In this document: piece by piece, positions 40,753 to 51,879 of the stretch
Numbering within the stretch: the stretch's first letter is position 1
How the letters are laid out: every line of letters begins with the position of its first letter
DNA from: Diplonema papillatum
Taxonomy: Eukaryota > Euglenozoa > Diplonemea > Diplonemida > Diplonemidae
Length of the DNA stretch: 64,000 nucleotides
Direction: 5' to 3'
Assembly: GCA_030068145.1 (NCBI GenBank)
Contig: JAPJBO010000367.1
Coordinates: 124,001-188,000, forward strand
Translations under genes and position numbers: made by a program
The notes under the pieces: model-generated
The model's database searches: none
What the model saw: the letters and a program-made list of their open reading frames with translations, nothing else
What the model was told of the DNA's origin: nothing

Positions 40753-42453
40753 TTGTTCGTACGTGCACTTCCGCACCTCCTCTGTACACCGCAATTGTGC
40801 GTGCAGTTGAGCCACGGGTACATGGTACTGCCCTCGCTGGGCTTGCACGCGTTTTTCCAAGGGATGCGTGCTGTTCGCGAGTTGAACCTGAATCGTTGGG
40901 CACACCGCCTCCGGGCGTTCTTTTTTGTTCGAGTTTTTGCAATTCGAGTGTCACCAGTCGCTGGGGCCATCGCGGAAGGGGGGGAGGGGTACCAGGGCGA
41001 AATGCTCGAAGACGGCGCCAACGCGCTGCTGGACCCCGCCCACACAGTAGAGACGCGGGAGGACTTTGCGAAGCTTTTCTCGGTCCCCCCGGTGAAGCAG
41101 TACAGAGCGGGCGACGACCCCGCGGCCGGCAGCGCACCCGACGGGGCAGGGGCCAGCCGGTTCGGCTCCGGCGCCGACGAGGCAGTGCAGCAGGCGCGAG
41201 CCAGCCTGCTCCTCGAGTGCCTAGACGACCAGAGGTCGGCCCGGTTCGACGTGCTGACCAGCCCCGTTCCCCTGCGGATCCTCCACGATCCGGACCGGGA
41301 AACACCTGAGTACACGCGCGCCTGCGACGAACCGATTTCCGACGACATTTTCACGGCGCCCGCTCCCCCGTGCGCTAGCGCCCAACCGGAGCCGAGCCCC
41401 GCGGAAGGGGATGGTGTGAGCACCGTGGATGACAATGCGAGCACGGTGTCCGTTGGGGGTGCGACGACAGCGTCGCTGTTGGACGGAGCGCACGCCGAGC
41501 TCCAAAGGGACGTGCAGTTCGACAACTTCGTGGACCCGGAGGAAAGCCTCGACCCCGACGACGTCTCGGATCTCGACAACGCGGAGTGGCACCACGTTTC
41601 GGGGCCCCGCCAGCCCCAAGAGGAGGCGCCGCCCGCCGAAGCCGCCGCCCTGTGCGGTGTGCAAGCCCTCAACCGCGACCGCGGGACGCTGCGGTCCGCG
41701 TTGGACACCGAGCCGGCGGAGAACAAACCGTTCATCGGACCGGCGAAGCCCGCTCCAAAACTAGGGTACTCGCACGCGCCCGTGGCGGCGGCGGTGAGCG
41801 GGGCCGACCGGAGGATCCGGACGTGGCTGGGGAGGGTGCAGAGCGCCGCGCTGCCGCCTGGTTGGAAGGTCGACGCGTCGTCGATCAAATCGGTGCCGCC
41901 CGACGTGGAGGCCGACCGGCCGAGGGTGGAGGACGCCGTGCTGGCGGACGACGTGCAGCGGCTGCACCACGCGCTGGTGTCCGGAGAGGAGGGCCTCCTC
42001 CGCAGCGAAGCCGAGCGCACCAATGGCCACATCGCGACCGACGCGGACTTGTACCTGAGCCACAAAGAGCGCCAGGCCGCGCAGGCCGAGCGCCCGGCCA
42101 ACCCCAACCCAGGCCCCAGCCCCGGGCAGCTGCAGCTGGCGGCCGCCAACGACGAGCTGTTCTCGTCGCTCAACGTCCCCGGCGCCGCGGCGTCGTCGCT
42201 GCACGAAGCGGTCTACAGCTGCCCCGTCGCGCGCGCGGTCGTCGACGAGCACACGGCGGACCTCGCAACGGCGCGGGGCGGCGAAGCCGCCGAAGCATCG
42301 CCCGATCCTCCGGCCCCGCCGGCGGCGGGTACCGCGCCGCCGGACGCGACGACGTGGCACGAGGAAACAGAGCCGTTTGCGCTGGATCCCGACTTCGACT
42401 ACGACAACATCGTGAACCCAACCCCGAAGCCCAGGACGCCGTGGGAGGTTTAG
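40753..42453 (+). CDS. Unrecognised acidic, Pro/Ala-rich protein (3' exon)
   Basis: 566 open codons; the first part may be reached by an acceptor at about 40,806 (GTGCGTGCAG). The N-terminal 70 residues are hydrophobic or amphipathic (LSHGYMVLPSLGLHAFF...). The rest is acidic with several segments that look conserved: FDVLTSPVPLRILHDPDRE, VQFDNFVDPEESLDPDD, and FALDPDFDYDNIVNP near the C-terminus. The D-N-[FI]-V-[DN]-P pattern occurs twice and may be a short binding motif. No known domain seen. The end of this exon plus 3' UTR is repeated in tandem downstream. Confidence 0.55.
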   Translation: MFVRALPHLLCTPQLCVQLSHGYMVLPSLGLHAFFQGMRAVRELNLNRWAHRLRAFFFVRVFAIRVSPVAGAIAEGGEGYQGEMLEDGANALLDPAHTVETREDFAKLFSVPPVKQYRAGDDPAAGSAPDGAGASRFGSGADEAVQQARASLLLECLDDQRSARFDVLTSPVPLRILHDPDRETPEYTRACDEPISDDIFTAPAPPCASAQPEPSPAEGDGVSTVDDNASTVSVGGATTASLLDGAHAELQRDVQFDNFVDPEESLDPDDVSDLDNAEWHHVSGPRQPQEEAPPAEAAALCGVQALNRDRGTLRSALDTEPAENKPFIGPAKPAPKLGYSHAPVAAAVSGADRRIRTWLGRVQSAALPPGWKVDASSIKSVPPDVEADRPRVEDAVLADDVQRLHHALVSGEEGLLRSEAERTNGHIATDADLYLSHKERQAAQAERPANPNPGPSPGQLQLAAANDELFSSLNVPGAAASSLHEAVYSCPVARAVVDEHTADLATARGGEAAEASPDPPAPPAAGTAPPDATTWHEETEPFALDPDFDYDNIVNPTPKPRTPWEV

Positions 42454-42619
42454 CCCGTGCTGGCGCGATCAGAGCCGTCTTCGTTTTCCTCGAAGCCAAC
42501 AGCCGCGGCAGTTTAGGGGTCGTTTGCACAGACTACGAGTCAACACCACGATTGGACTTCATCGAGCCCGGGCCGCTAGAGATTCCGCTTTCCTGAGGTA
42601 GACTCCAAGTCAACGGCGG

Positions 42620-43640
42620 CAAAGCTGCAATCGGTCGTCGCTCAACGTCCCCGGCGCCGCGGCGCCGTCGCTGCACGAAGCGGTCTACAGCTGCCCCGTC
42701 GCGCGCGCGCTCGTCGACGAGCACACGGCGGACCTCGCAACGGTGCGGGGCGGCGAAGCCGCCGAAGCATCGCCCGATCCTCCGGCCTGGGTATTGTGCC
42801 GCCGGACGCGACGACGTGGCACGAGAAAACAGAGCCGTTTGCGCTGGATCCCGACTTCGACTACGACAACATCGTGAACCCACCAGGACGCCGTGGGAGG
42901 TTTAGCCCGTGCTGGCGCGAACAGCGCCGTCTTCGTTTTCCTCGAAGCCAACGGCCGCGGCAGTTTAGGGGTCGTTTGCACAGACTACGAGTCAACACCA
43001 CGATTGGACTCCATCGAGCCCGGGCCGCTAGAGATTCCGCTTTCCTGAGGTAGACTCCAAGTCAACGGCGGCAATGCTGCAATCGGTCGTCGCTCAACGT
43101 CCCCGGCGCCGCGGCGCCGTCGCTGCACGAAGCGGTCTACAGCTGCCCCGTCGCGCGCTCGTCGACGAGCACACGGCGGACCTCGCAACGGCGCGGGGCG
43201 GCGAAGCCGTCGAAGGGCTGCCGGATCCTCCGGCCCCGTCGGCGGCGGGTACCGTGCCGCGGGATGCGACGAGATAACGGAGCCGTTTGCGCTGGATCCC
43301 GGCTTCGACTACGACAACATCGTGAACCCAACCCCGAAGCCCAGGACGCCGTGGGAGGTTTAGCCCGTGCTGGCGCGATCAGAGCCACCTTTGTTTTCCT
43401 GGAGTGGATTCGAAGCCAACAGCCGCTGCAGTTTAGAGGTCGTTTGCATAGAACCCCACAATTCGACACCACTGAGCGCGGGACGCTAGGGCTTCCGCTT
43501 TCCTGAGGTAGACTCCAAGTCGACAGCGGCAACGCTGCAGTTTAGTGGCTGTTTTCACAAACCTTGAGGCAACTGATTCGACTTCAACGAGCCCAGGACG
43601 CGAGGGAATCCAGCGTTCCTGAAGTAGACTCGAAGTCAAC
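42620..43640 (+). pseudogene. Two to three decaying tandem copies of the 3' end of the preceding gene
   Basis: The segment starting TCGCTCAACGTCCCCGGCGC (42,165 in the parent) recurs at 42,637 and 43,088, with offsets of about 471 and 450 bp. Each unit ends in the same 3' UTR sequence (TTTCCTGAGGTAGACTCCAA at about 42,590, 43,043, 43,500), and a shorter remnant ends near 43,635. The second copy has an indel after the SPDPPA codons and a shifted frame; the third lacks part of the TWHEETE region. These are fragments without the N-terminal part. Confidence 0.85.
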
Positions 43641-44300
43641 GTTCTTGTCGGCAGCCGCATGATCAGTCGCTTGACCCGTTTACGGTGAACGCCAATCCAA
43701 GTTCTGTCTCTCAAGACCACCGCAGCCATTCGTAGCGCTGACTTCGTAGCTTAAATAGAGCCCCCTGCTTGCCTCATGTAGCTCGCATGATCTCTTAATT
43801 CGACCTGCTTGCATTTTTTGAGCCTCTCTCATTCCGATGTGCCTCTGCGGAACTTGGCTGCAGTCGAGGCGCGTCTTTGTTTGTGGTTCGTTTTTTGGGT
43901 GGTACTTCAACTCATCATTAGCAGACCACGCTGTTTGTGGCCAACACCCATGGTACTTGGCGCCTTGGATCACAATAAACCTCCGTATCGGGGTGAACTG
44001 TTCCACGGGGAGAAAATCAAAGACACGGGCAGCGCGCTTTTTTTGGCGGACGATCACAATTCCTGGCCTGAACAAGAAACCGAGGGAAAGAAGACAAGAG
44101 GGGACGGAACGAACTGCCTGCCATTTCTTGCAACACAGGGAGCAGGGGGGACGGGGGGGGCGTGCACGCGATGAAGAACGACAAGTTGCGAGGTCCGAGC
44201 CCTGTGGAGGTCGTAGAATCGTATGCATAATTCTTGAACTTCTTTTGCTGCTTACCGTTGGCACGCGGGCCCGAACCAAAACTCCGGGGCAGGCCAGTGA
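43641..44300. other. Intergenic, no gene recognised
   Basis: A 233-codon minus-strand frame spans 43,680-44,381 but shows no domain or credible composition. Confidence 0.35.
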
Positions 44301-44302
44301 TC

Positions 44303-44376
44303 GCAGTAAACGCTTAGTAAACGCGTTTACTCCGAAATGAGTAAACGTAAACGTTTGTAAACGGTAAACGCTTACG
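44303..44376. repeat. Cluster of GTAAACG motifs with a 16-bp palindrome
   Basis: GTAAACG or its complement occurs six to seven times in about 70 bp. AGTAAACGCGTTTACT at 44,316-44,331 is a perfect palindrome. A weaker cluster lies at 44,800-44,860. Confidence 0.6.
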
Positions 44377-44554
44377 TTCACTTGGTCTAGCCCCTGTGTT
44401 GGTCAAGGCTTTTGTTAGTTTCTGCTTTGCCGTCGCAGCAGTGCTGTTCAGCGTCTGAACAAGATCCTCATTTACCTTCTCAGTCCTTACCCTGGGTACA
44501 GCCGCTGAGGGCGCCGGGCAAGTGAATCGGCAGAAAGAACGTGAAGGTACCAGG

Positions 44555-44770
44555 TGGAAGCCTGCTACTACCGCCAGCACCCAGACACACCACCCGCTGA
44601 CCCCGCTCGGGCTGAAGCAGCTCCTCACCGCCGTCGCGTTCCCGGGGTGTTCCGCGAGGAACATCAACAAGTACATCTTGGACCCCCTGCCAACCGACGC
44701 TTCGGGCACCGTCTCCGAAGAAGGCTTCGCATCCTGCGTCCTCCGCATCGGCATAGCGAGGCTGTGCTGA
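44555..44770 (+). CDS. Short frame with degenerate EF-hand-like segment
   Basis: Between the two GTAAACG clusters, a frame reads LTPLGLKQLLTAVAFPG, NINKYILDPLPTD and ASGTVSEEGFASCVLRIG before a TGA at about 44,769. Helix-loop-helix spacing resembles an EF-hand, but ligand positions are poor. It may be a relic exon; not linked in phase to the transporter gene downstream. Confidence 0.3.
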   Translation, partial: WKPATTASTQTHHPLTPLGLKQLLTAVAFPGCSARNINKYILDPLPTDASGTVSEEGFASCVLRIGIARLC

Positions 44771-44949
44771 GGCCCGTATACACGCCTCACCCGAACGCTT
44801 ACCAGCGTTTACTACAACGTTTCCTATAAAATGAGTAAACCTAGACGTTTACCGTTTCCTGCCATCACTGGGCTAGGCGGGCATCCAAGCGTTTTCTAAT
44901 GCGCTTCGCCTGACGCCCCCAAAATGCACGAGCCTCACGGCTTTTCTAG

Positions 44950-47900
44950 TCATCTTTCAAACCAACTTCAGCAGCGACGCGATCGTCAATGAAAAGAAAG
45001 AGCCGGAAGAGCGCGGCCCGCTGAGCCACCTGAAATACGGCGAAGCGGTATGTCGTCCAGCTTTTTTTTTAGTACTAACAATCTTGTGGGTTGCCCTTCA
45101 ATGTATTGTGCAGGCTAAAAAGACGTAGGCAGCGTGTTATTGGTGGTTGATCAGAATTCCTTACCTGAATACACACAGGGTAATCAGAATTCCTTACCTG
45201 AATACACACAGGGTAAATCCAAGTGGGAAAACGATCAACCGGCACGCACAAACTTAGAAATAATCTTAGAAATGGCTGAGCTGCTCAAGTCGAAAGACGA
45301 CTGCGTCCCGGAGGCACGCACAAACAAAACGAAGCGCCTGTCTTTTTCGCGCTGAAATGACACCCGCTGGCTAAACTATACTAAGATGCACCCCAAAAAG
45401 GAAACGGAACCGTAGTAGGACCTTCTGATCATGATCATTTGCCAAATTTGCCAGATGTGCGCTCAGGGTAGTGCGGTCAACGAAAAGTATCGAAAGTGTT
45501 GCATGCACGAAATAGTTGACTCGACGTCTTGCAGGGGCGACTTTCCGGTTTCCAAAACCAGTTTTGGCCCAAAACTGCATGGGTTCGGAAAAAGAAAATA
45601 GGAATTGCCTCAGCCTGGAACCGGTTTGTACACTACTGCTACACTGCACTACTCAGGACTACCACGCTTTATTGCAAACCGGGGGTGAGGATCCACGAAA
45701 TCATGGCAAGGCGGACAGCGGTCCACACGCATTTTGGCAGCTTTGGGTTGCAAGAAAGAAAGCTTGCTCAAAGCTCCCAAAAACACGCCACGGCCATGAG
45801 AAAGAGGTGGGGTGGCAAAAACCGGCAAAACCGGGAACAGAGCACAGCAGAAAATCCTAACCAAACTCCCCCGGATCGTTGAGTATCGGAAAAGGATACG
45901 CTACAAAACACAGGCGGGGTCGGCGATCACCGGGTTTCTGACCGGATTCCTCGGGTCGATGGCTGGGGTCGGCGGCGGCCCGTTCTGCGTGCCGCTGCTG
46001 GGCTGGCTCTTGGGCCTGAGCCACAAGAAATGCGTCGGGACGTCGATTCTCTGCGGGCTCACGACGTTGATCGTCGGAGGGCTGACCGCGTTTCTGAGCG
46101 CCTCGTCCCTCGACATCCCGCTCCTCCCCATCTTCGTCCTGGCTGCCGTGGCGCCGGTGTTTGGGTATGTTCCTTACTCTGCCGGCGGCTTTCATAAGTT
46201 TTTTTTTTAGCCACATGCAATGTGTGAGGAAACTGAACCGCTCAAGTAGGACCTTCTGATCATGATCATTTGCCAAATTTGCCACCTGAAACCACGTCCA
46301 GGATTTGGGCTCAGGGTAGTGCGGTCAACGAAAACTCTAGTTTCCCTTTCTACTTTCTCCTACTCTCGCGGTGTACGGGTTTTTGTGTTAACAATGCATT
46401 GTTGGTACTAAAAATTAGTAGTTGGCAGCGTACTACATGAAACTTACCAAAGCAGGCAACTTCCGCTTGTGCGCACAAACAAAAGAAAGCGCCATACCAA
46501 CATTTTTCTCTTTTCGAGAGGAAACCCACAGCAACCTTGCTCTCGCAGGGCTTTATTATCTTGTATAAGCACTTGCTTTGTAGGAAATGCTTGAGGAGAC
46601 TGCCAGTTGCGATAGATCAATCAAGGTAAATGTGCTGTAGCCCACACGAAACACAGGTGAATCTGGGTTTAGTGGCTGGCATAAGCGTTCAACAACTAAA
46701 AATACCCACTTTGACACAATTGTATTGTTTTCTCCCCCTCTAGCCTCCTTCGAAGTAGGCACAAGGCAGCCCCTCGAGTATTTCCTTCTCGAGAGGAAAC
46801 CCAGCGACCTTGCTCTCGTCAGGGCTTTATTATCCTGACGCAAACAGGTTACCACCCGGGCACCCAGGGCTGTAATGTTCTGCAGCCCACACGAAACACA
46901 AGGAAATGTGGGTTTAGTGCCGGGCGTAAGCGTTCAACAAACAACGCCCCACTTTGAGTTGGTCGTTGTATTGTTTTCTCCCCCCTCCAGCTCCGTCGAA
47001 AAGAGCACAAGGCAGTCCCTCGAGTATTTCTGACGCAAACAGGTTACCACCCGGGCACCCAGGGCTGTAATGTTCTGCAGCCCACACGAAACACAAGGAA
47101 ATGTGGGTTTAGTGCCGGCCGTAAGCGTTCAACAAACAACGCCCCACTTTGAGTAGGTCGTTGTATTCTCTTCTCCCCCCTCTAGCTCCGTCGAAATGAG
47201 CACAAGGCAGTCCCTCGAGTATTTCCAGCCGACTTTTCAAGCCAATGCGCAACCACGCGCAGGTATATAAGTGCGAAGATGTCCAACAGCATGTCTCCGG
47301 TCGTTCTGAAGCAAATATTTGCGTGGTTTCTGTTCTTCACCGCGGTGCAGATCATCTGGAAGATGGCTTACTCCCCGACAGGCGTCGAGGGGCACTGGAG
47401 CTACACGCTCGAGGACAAGGACGGGCAGAACCAGAGGGACCTCGTGTACGAGATCGAGCCGGCGAATGGCGAATTGATCTTCCGAACAGAGCACTTCGGA
47501 GGCATTCTGCAACGGGTGACGGCGGACGTGATCAACGCGCGGCACGGGAGGCCCATCCCGACTGATTTTGAGGACGGTTGGTACACGGTGCTGCGGAGCA
47601 AGAAAGTGGAGCTGATCGGCATCGTGGACCAGATCAACAAAGGCACGATGTGGGTCAAGGTGCTCGACAGGGGCACCACCATGGTGACCGTGTACGAGAG
47701 TGACAACCATTTGAACGCAGCCGTCATCGCCACGCGGGTCAAGTCTTGGTTCGCGAGCCTCTGCGCGGACATGGTCCGCTCGGAAACCGGAAACGCGTTG
47801 TTCCATCTCGGCATTGCGCTGATCGCGGGAACGGCCAGCGGGCTGCTTGGCATCGCCGGTGGTTCTGTTGTGGTGCCGCTGATGTCGCTGACCGGGGCGT

Positions 47901-49216
47901 TTCCTTGGCAGGTGGTGACGACGACGTCCTTGTTGAGCATGATCCCGACGTCGTTCACGACGTGCTACACGCACCACTTGAACGGTAACGTTGCGCTTCG
48001 ACTGGCGCCGGGACTCGTGATGGGGACCATCGTCGGCGCCTTCACCGGCTCGCGGCTGATGGCGTTCACGACCGAAATCGTGCGGAAGACGTCGTGCGCC
48101 GGGGTCCTGATGTTCACGGCGTGCATCATGCTGTACCAAGGGATGGGGAAGTACTTCGCCGGCGAAAAAAGCTCGACTTTCCAGTTTTTGCGGCTCGCCG
48201 GCGCGACCATCTTCTTCCTGAGCCTCGGGACGGTCGTGACCGAAAAGGTCTTCAACCGCCCCGACGCCGCCCACGAGTACATGCTGACCTTTTCCCAGAA
48301 GCTGCTGATCAGCCTGTTCGCCGCGTACGACCTGCGGTTCGGGCGCAAGGCGCTCCATTCGTCGCCGACGGCGTCGTCGCAGGCGACGATCCCGCAGAAG
48401 GACGAATCGCTGGGCGACCGAAAGCCGCCGGTCCTTGTGTACCTGGGCCTCGCCGCGTTGCTGTCGACTGCCGCGTTTGCGACGGGCATCGCGTCGAAGC
48501 TGCTCGACTTCTCGACGCAGGCCGCGCTGAAGAGCGCGAAGCTGCCGCTGATGATGGTTTGGCGCCTCGCGTTCCTGCAGACCGCCCGCCGGCCGAGCCT
48601 CGCGGAGTGGGTCTGCGGGCTGGGTGTGGCGGTTGGCTTCGCTATGGTGTGCACGGCGGGCGCCACGGTTGAGAAGGGGTTGACCACCGACGACGCCGCC
48701 CAGGGGGTGCTCCTGCTCATCATCGCGCTCGCTGCGGACGCGTCTCTGTACGCACTCGAGGAAGGCGTCGTCTTCGGGAAGTACAAAGCCGACAAGGTCG
48801 AGGCGATGCTGTACATCTCGACGCTGTCCCTCCCGTTCTGGTTCGCGATGCTCGTGCACAGCGGCGCGCTCTCGCTCGCGAGCATGTGGACCATCGAATG
48901 GAAGTTCCCCACCATCGTCATCGCCTCCGCGGCGGCGCACTACATCGGTGCGAAGCACTTGCTGCAGATCGTGCAAGAGTACGACGCGAACATGGCCATC
49001 TTCGCCACAACCTTCAACAAGCTGGTGTCTGTCATCATCTCCTTCTCGCTGTTTCCAGCTCCCGTGACCCTGATGCACGTCGTCGGCATCGTCGTCATGG
49101 GTTTCTTCTCATACGGCTTCATCACAAGATCCGACTTGACTCCGGCTAAAGACAAACTCGCCAAAATCGAAGCTGACTTAGAAAGTGGCGCACCGCCCAA
49201 CGACCAGCTGCGATAG
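44950..49216 (+). CDS. Fused transporter: TauE/SafE-type exporter joined to a UAA/SLC35B-type transporter
   Basis: Exons 44950-45047, 45851-46164 and 47263-49216 join in frame (at least 787 residues); the 5' end is not found. Exon 2 holds the first TauE/SafE repeat (GFLTGFLGSMAGVGGGPF, VPLLGWLLG). The junction gives VFGYISAKMSNSMSP-VVL, the usual end of that repeat. About 130 soluble residues follow (GHWSYTLEDKDG to SETG). The second TauE repeat is GTASGLLGIAGGSVVVPL. From about 48,180 a full set of membrane segments matches the UAA family (SLC35B1-B3 type): TQAALKSAKLPLMMVW, the AADASLYALEEGV helix and AHYIGAKHLLQIVQEYD. TauE/SafE proteins export sulfite or organosulfonates; SLC35B2/B3 carry PAPS. 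A sulfur-linked function is attractive but inferred. Introns start GTATGT. Confidence 0.85.
45048..45850 (+). repeat. Transporter intron with families D and B
   Basis: The family D copy (45,068-45,265, TAGTACTAACAATCTTG) starts about 20 nt after the GTATGT donor and has an internal 32-bp duplication (GAATTCCTTACCTGAATACA). A copy of the ATGGCTGAGCTGCTCAAGTC segment (45,271) and a partial family B (45,411-45,490) follow. Confidence 0.75.
46165..47262 (+). repeat. Transporter intron made of families B, C and three A copies
   Basis: B 46,210-46,385; C 46,382-46,500; A 46,562-46,790; two further near-identical A units at about 46,870-47,035 and 47,075-47,230 (tandem). All sense. GGTAT is repeated at the two intron ends (46,164-46,168; 47,262-47,266). 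Confidence 0.85.
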
Positions 49217-49515
49217 ACCGTGGCTTCCGAGAGGGGGTTTCGGCATTGTTGTCATGGACCTCTTCTCGTCCGGCTTCACCACAAGATCCGACTTGATTCC
49301 GGCCAAAGACAAACTCGCCAAACCAACCTCTAAGCTGACCTGACCATCTGCGATAGACCGCGGCTTCCGCATTTCGGCTTTGTCATCGCGTGGCGCCTCA
49401 TTCCATGACCAGCTGCGATGGACCACGTTTTCATCAGTCGAGATAAACTTGCAAAAACTCTACGCTGATGCGCAAACCCGAGATCTCCATCTGCGCTAGA
49501 CCACGGTTTCCGCCA
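49085..49515 (+). repeat. Decaying tandem copies of the transporter gene 3' end
   Basis: The last coding codons (GGCATCGTCGTCATGG..., CAAGATCCGACTTGACTCCG) recur from 49,241 at an offset of 157 bp. The 3' UTR motif CAGCTGCGATAGACCG recurs in altered form at about 49,345, 49,410 and 49,490. Confidence 0.8.
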
Positions 49516-50200
49516 TCTTGCGCACGACGCTGACGTTTGCGGCAGGTTCTGTGGGTGTTCAACCGTCGCGTTATTGTTTGGTGGTGGCACCCAGGCGACC
49601 GCCCTTGCCTCGTCCAAAAGTCTCACCGCGACAAGCTACGCACGTCCTACCTGCAGACGCCCAGGTCCCGTGCCAGTGAAGGTCCGCGATGCAGATAAGA
49701 CACAGCGATGAGCATGCAAAGCACGTTCACGAATGCTCGCTGATGACACAGGTCTGGCAGTTGATGTGCCTACGCATTGAGCTCACGCTGACAGGCTGCA
49801 TATACTATCAAACATCCGTAATCCGAAGCCGCCGCCAAGGCCCGATACGAGCCGGCGCCCCATGGAAACGCCATCCTACGATCCACCGTTCTCCAACATC
49901 ATGCCGAGAGGCTCCATCTTCCTAGTCGTGACACCGACTTCCATCCGTCTCTAGCCTCTTCGCACCTCTGTCTCTTCGAAAGAGAAGAGAGAGCGAAAAA
50001 CAGCGAACCTGGCAAAAAGGCACCCAGGTTTGCAAAGAATGTACACATTCGTCAGGTGGCACAATCTGACGGCGATCGTTTCTATTTTTGATAGCATGGT
50101 AGTCGTGCAGGAAATAATTGACTAAACTTCTTGAGTGTGCAATCCACGATTGTGGGAGTCGGGAGAATCTTGTCCCGCCTACAGCAGGACCGACCCCCTT
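49516..50200. other. Intergenic, no gene recognised
   Basis: No frame with protein character. At 50,105-50,200 the sequence resembles 34,880-34,960 (TGTGGGAGTCGGGAGAA, GGACCGACCCCC), another diverged repeat. Confidence 0.4.
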
Positions 50201-50204
50201 TCGC

Positions 50205-50520
50205 TTTGCAGGGAAATACCCAAGGATTGCAAAATCTCAAAGGAGGAATCACAGAGACCTGGGTTTGCAGTTGTATTGTTGCACCTCCTCTGGCTCCAAC
50301 AATGCACCTGCTTTGTAGGGAATACTTCAGGAGACTGCCAGTTGCGGAATCTTAAAGGATGTAAATGTGACGTAGCCCACACAAAACACAGGTGAATCTG
50401 GGTTTAGTGGCTGGCGTAAGCGTTCAACAAAAAACGACCCACTTTTGTATTTGTGTTTTTCTTCCCCTCCAGCCTCCGTCGAAATGAGCACAAGGCAGTC
50501 CTTCGAGTATTTTTGAAGAC
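50205..50520 (+). repeat. Family A copies, one partial and one complete
   Basis: A shortened copy at 50,210-50,290 is followed by a complete one at about 50,300-50,520 (GCACCTGCTTTGTAGGGAAT to CAGTCCTTCGAGTATTT). Confidence 0.75.
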
Positions 50521-50639
50521 ACAACACAAAGGCGTCGCCAATGTAGGCCGTGCCTATCTATCTACGTGCCCGTGCCACGCTCCGACGAAACGACTTCCGC
50601 CCACAGAAGTATGGGGTAGTAGCGAGGCGACCAGAAACA

Positions 50640-50880
50640 CCCCGGAGAGATGGTCTCTGCGAACTCGAACTTGTTACCTATGGTGACGGGTGTTATTGCC
50701 ACACCCCAAATCGCCGACGGTGACGAAGAAGAAGAGAACCCGTTTTTAGAAACTGTGAAGATGGTGGTTGTGCACAGCTGCGCGCAGGGTTGGTGAAACG
50801 CTCTGTGGCTTGCAGATACCCCGGCGGGATCATCGGAGGAACCCTGTGCGCCGTAGAAATGCAAGCACAGTAAGTATCGC
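50640..50880 (+). CDS. Possible short exons, unrecognised
   Basis: From ATG 50,650 a frame reads MVSANSNLLPMVTG, TPQIADGDEEEENPFLETVK and VVVHSCAQ. After a possible acceptor at about 50,816 a frame with YPGGIIGGTLCAVEMQAQ runs to GTAAGT at about 50,870. Protein-like, but the splice phases were not verified. Confidence 0.2.
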
Positions 50881-50964
50881 AGGCACTCGCTTCCCGGGCC
50901 AAGGAGGTCGGAAATTCTCCCGCATTTGCTGCCTCCATTTTTCACAACACGAAGAGCCTCCAGG

Positions 50965-51135
50965 CGAAAGGAAATGCTCGACGATGCTGCCCGACAAAGA
51001 ACAGAAGGGATCCAAAGTGCTGTAACTACCGAACCACGTGTTGAACGGACGTGAGGTCATGCGGGTCTTCCCCTACACGACAAATCACACAAACACAACA
51101 GGTCAAAAGTCCTGAGTGAGAAAACAACACACGGT
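50965..51135 (-). repeat. Family F repeat, inverted copy
   Basis: Reverse complement of 35,500-35,690, about 165 bp with scattered differences. Confidence 0.75.
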
Positions 51136-51484
51136 GGTGTAAGCGAAGAAAGGCAGGTATCGAGGTTTACTCTCCACTATGCCACCGCATAGCAAAAAGA
51201 TAAGCCAGTGCGCAAGGGAGTCAGTCTGAGCTTCTTAGCTGATTGCTCAGGAACGGCGGCAAGAGGTCTCCATCGTCCAATGTGCTTTTGTAGTATCGTG
51301 GTCCGGGCACGGAAACAGTGGACAGAATCGTGTGGCAGAAGCACATGGGATACCCTACTGTTGCTAATGCAATAGTACTAATGCAACAAATTTGCTACCA
51401 CTGTTAGCGCACAACGCCGCAGTGGCACCGCCGGCCGAGCACGTTTCACAATCTTCGCTCCTTCCCCATCCAGACTCACACCGC

Positions 51485-51720
51485 TGTCTGCAGACACTCA
51501 GGATGTTACACCGTGTGTCTGTGAACTGGTTCGGGGTTGAGAACACAACCACTCTGAGCACGTTATAGCACTTCCCTCCCTCGTTCTGTCTGCAGACACT
51601 CAGGTTCCGCGCTGATGATGGTCCGCCTCATGTGTCCGTGGCTTAAAGGACCGAAACACGGCAGACGGGACCAGTGCTGTGTTGCGCACATTCATTCCAA
51701 GCATATCCTTGCAATTCCCC
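51485..51720 (+). repeat. Family K repeat, copy without the family A insertion
   Basis: TGTCTGCAGACACTCAGG occurs twice (51,485 and 51,586). CGCGCTGATGATGG is separated by only 13 bp from TCCGTGGCTTAAAGG, where the copy at 32,220-32,545 carries a 219-bp family A element. Confidence 0.75.
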
Positions 51721-51879
51721 GTTCTGTCTAAGCATTAAACCAATATTTCTCCCCCATCGAACGCATTCATTCCGAGCATTCTTTCACTCCCTCCACCCAA
51801 AACATATCGTTCATCACGAACGCACCATCAGCAAGGGTACGTGGGGGGCGCAGAACACATCGTCTTCATTTCTTTTTTA

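Noticed and set aside
40716-42173. 485-codon minus-strand Ser/Ala-rich frame
   Set aside because: Antisense of the 40.75-kb exon; low complexity.
43680-44381. 233-codon minus-strand frame
   Set aside because: No domain, no start or splice context, overlaps the GTAAACG cluster.
47237-49078. 613-codon minus-strand frame
   Set aside because: Antisense of the transporter exon; highly His/Arg/Gln-biased, no domain.
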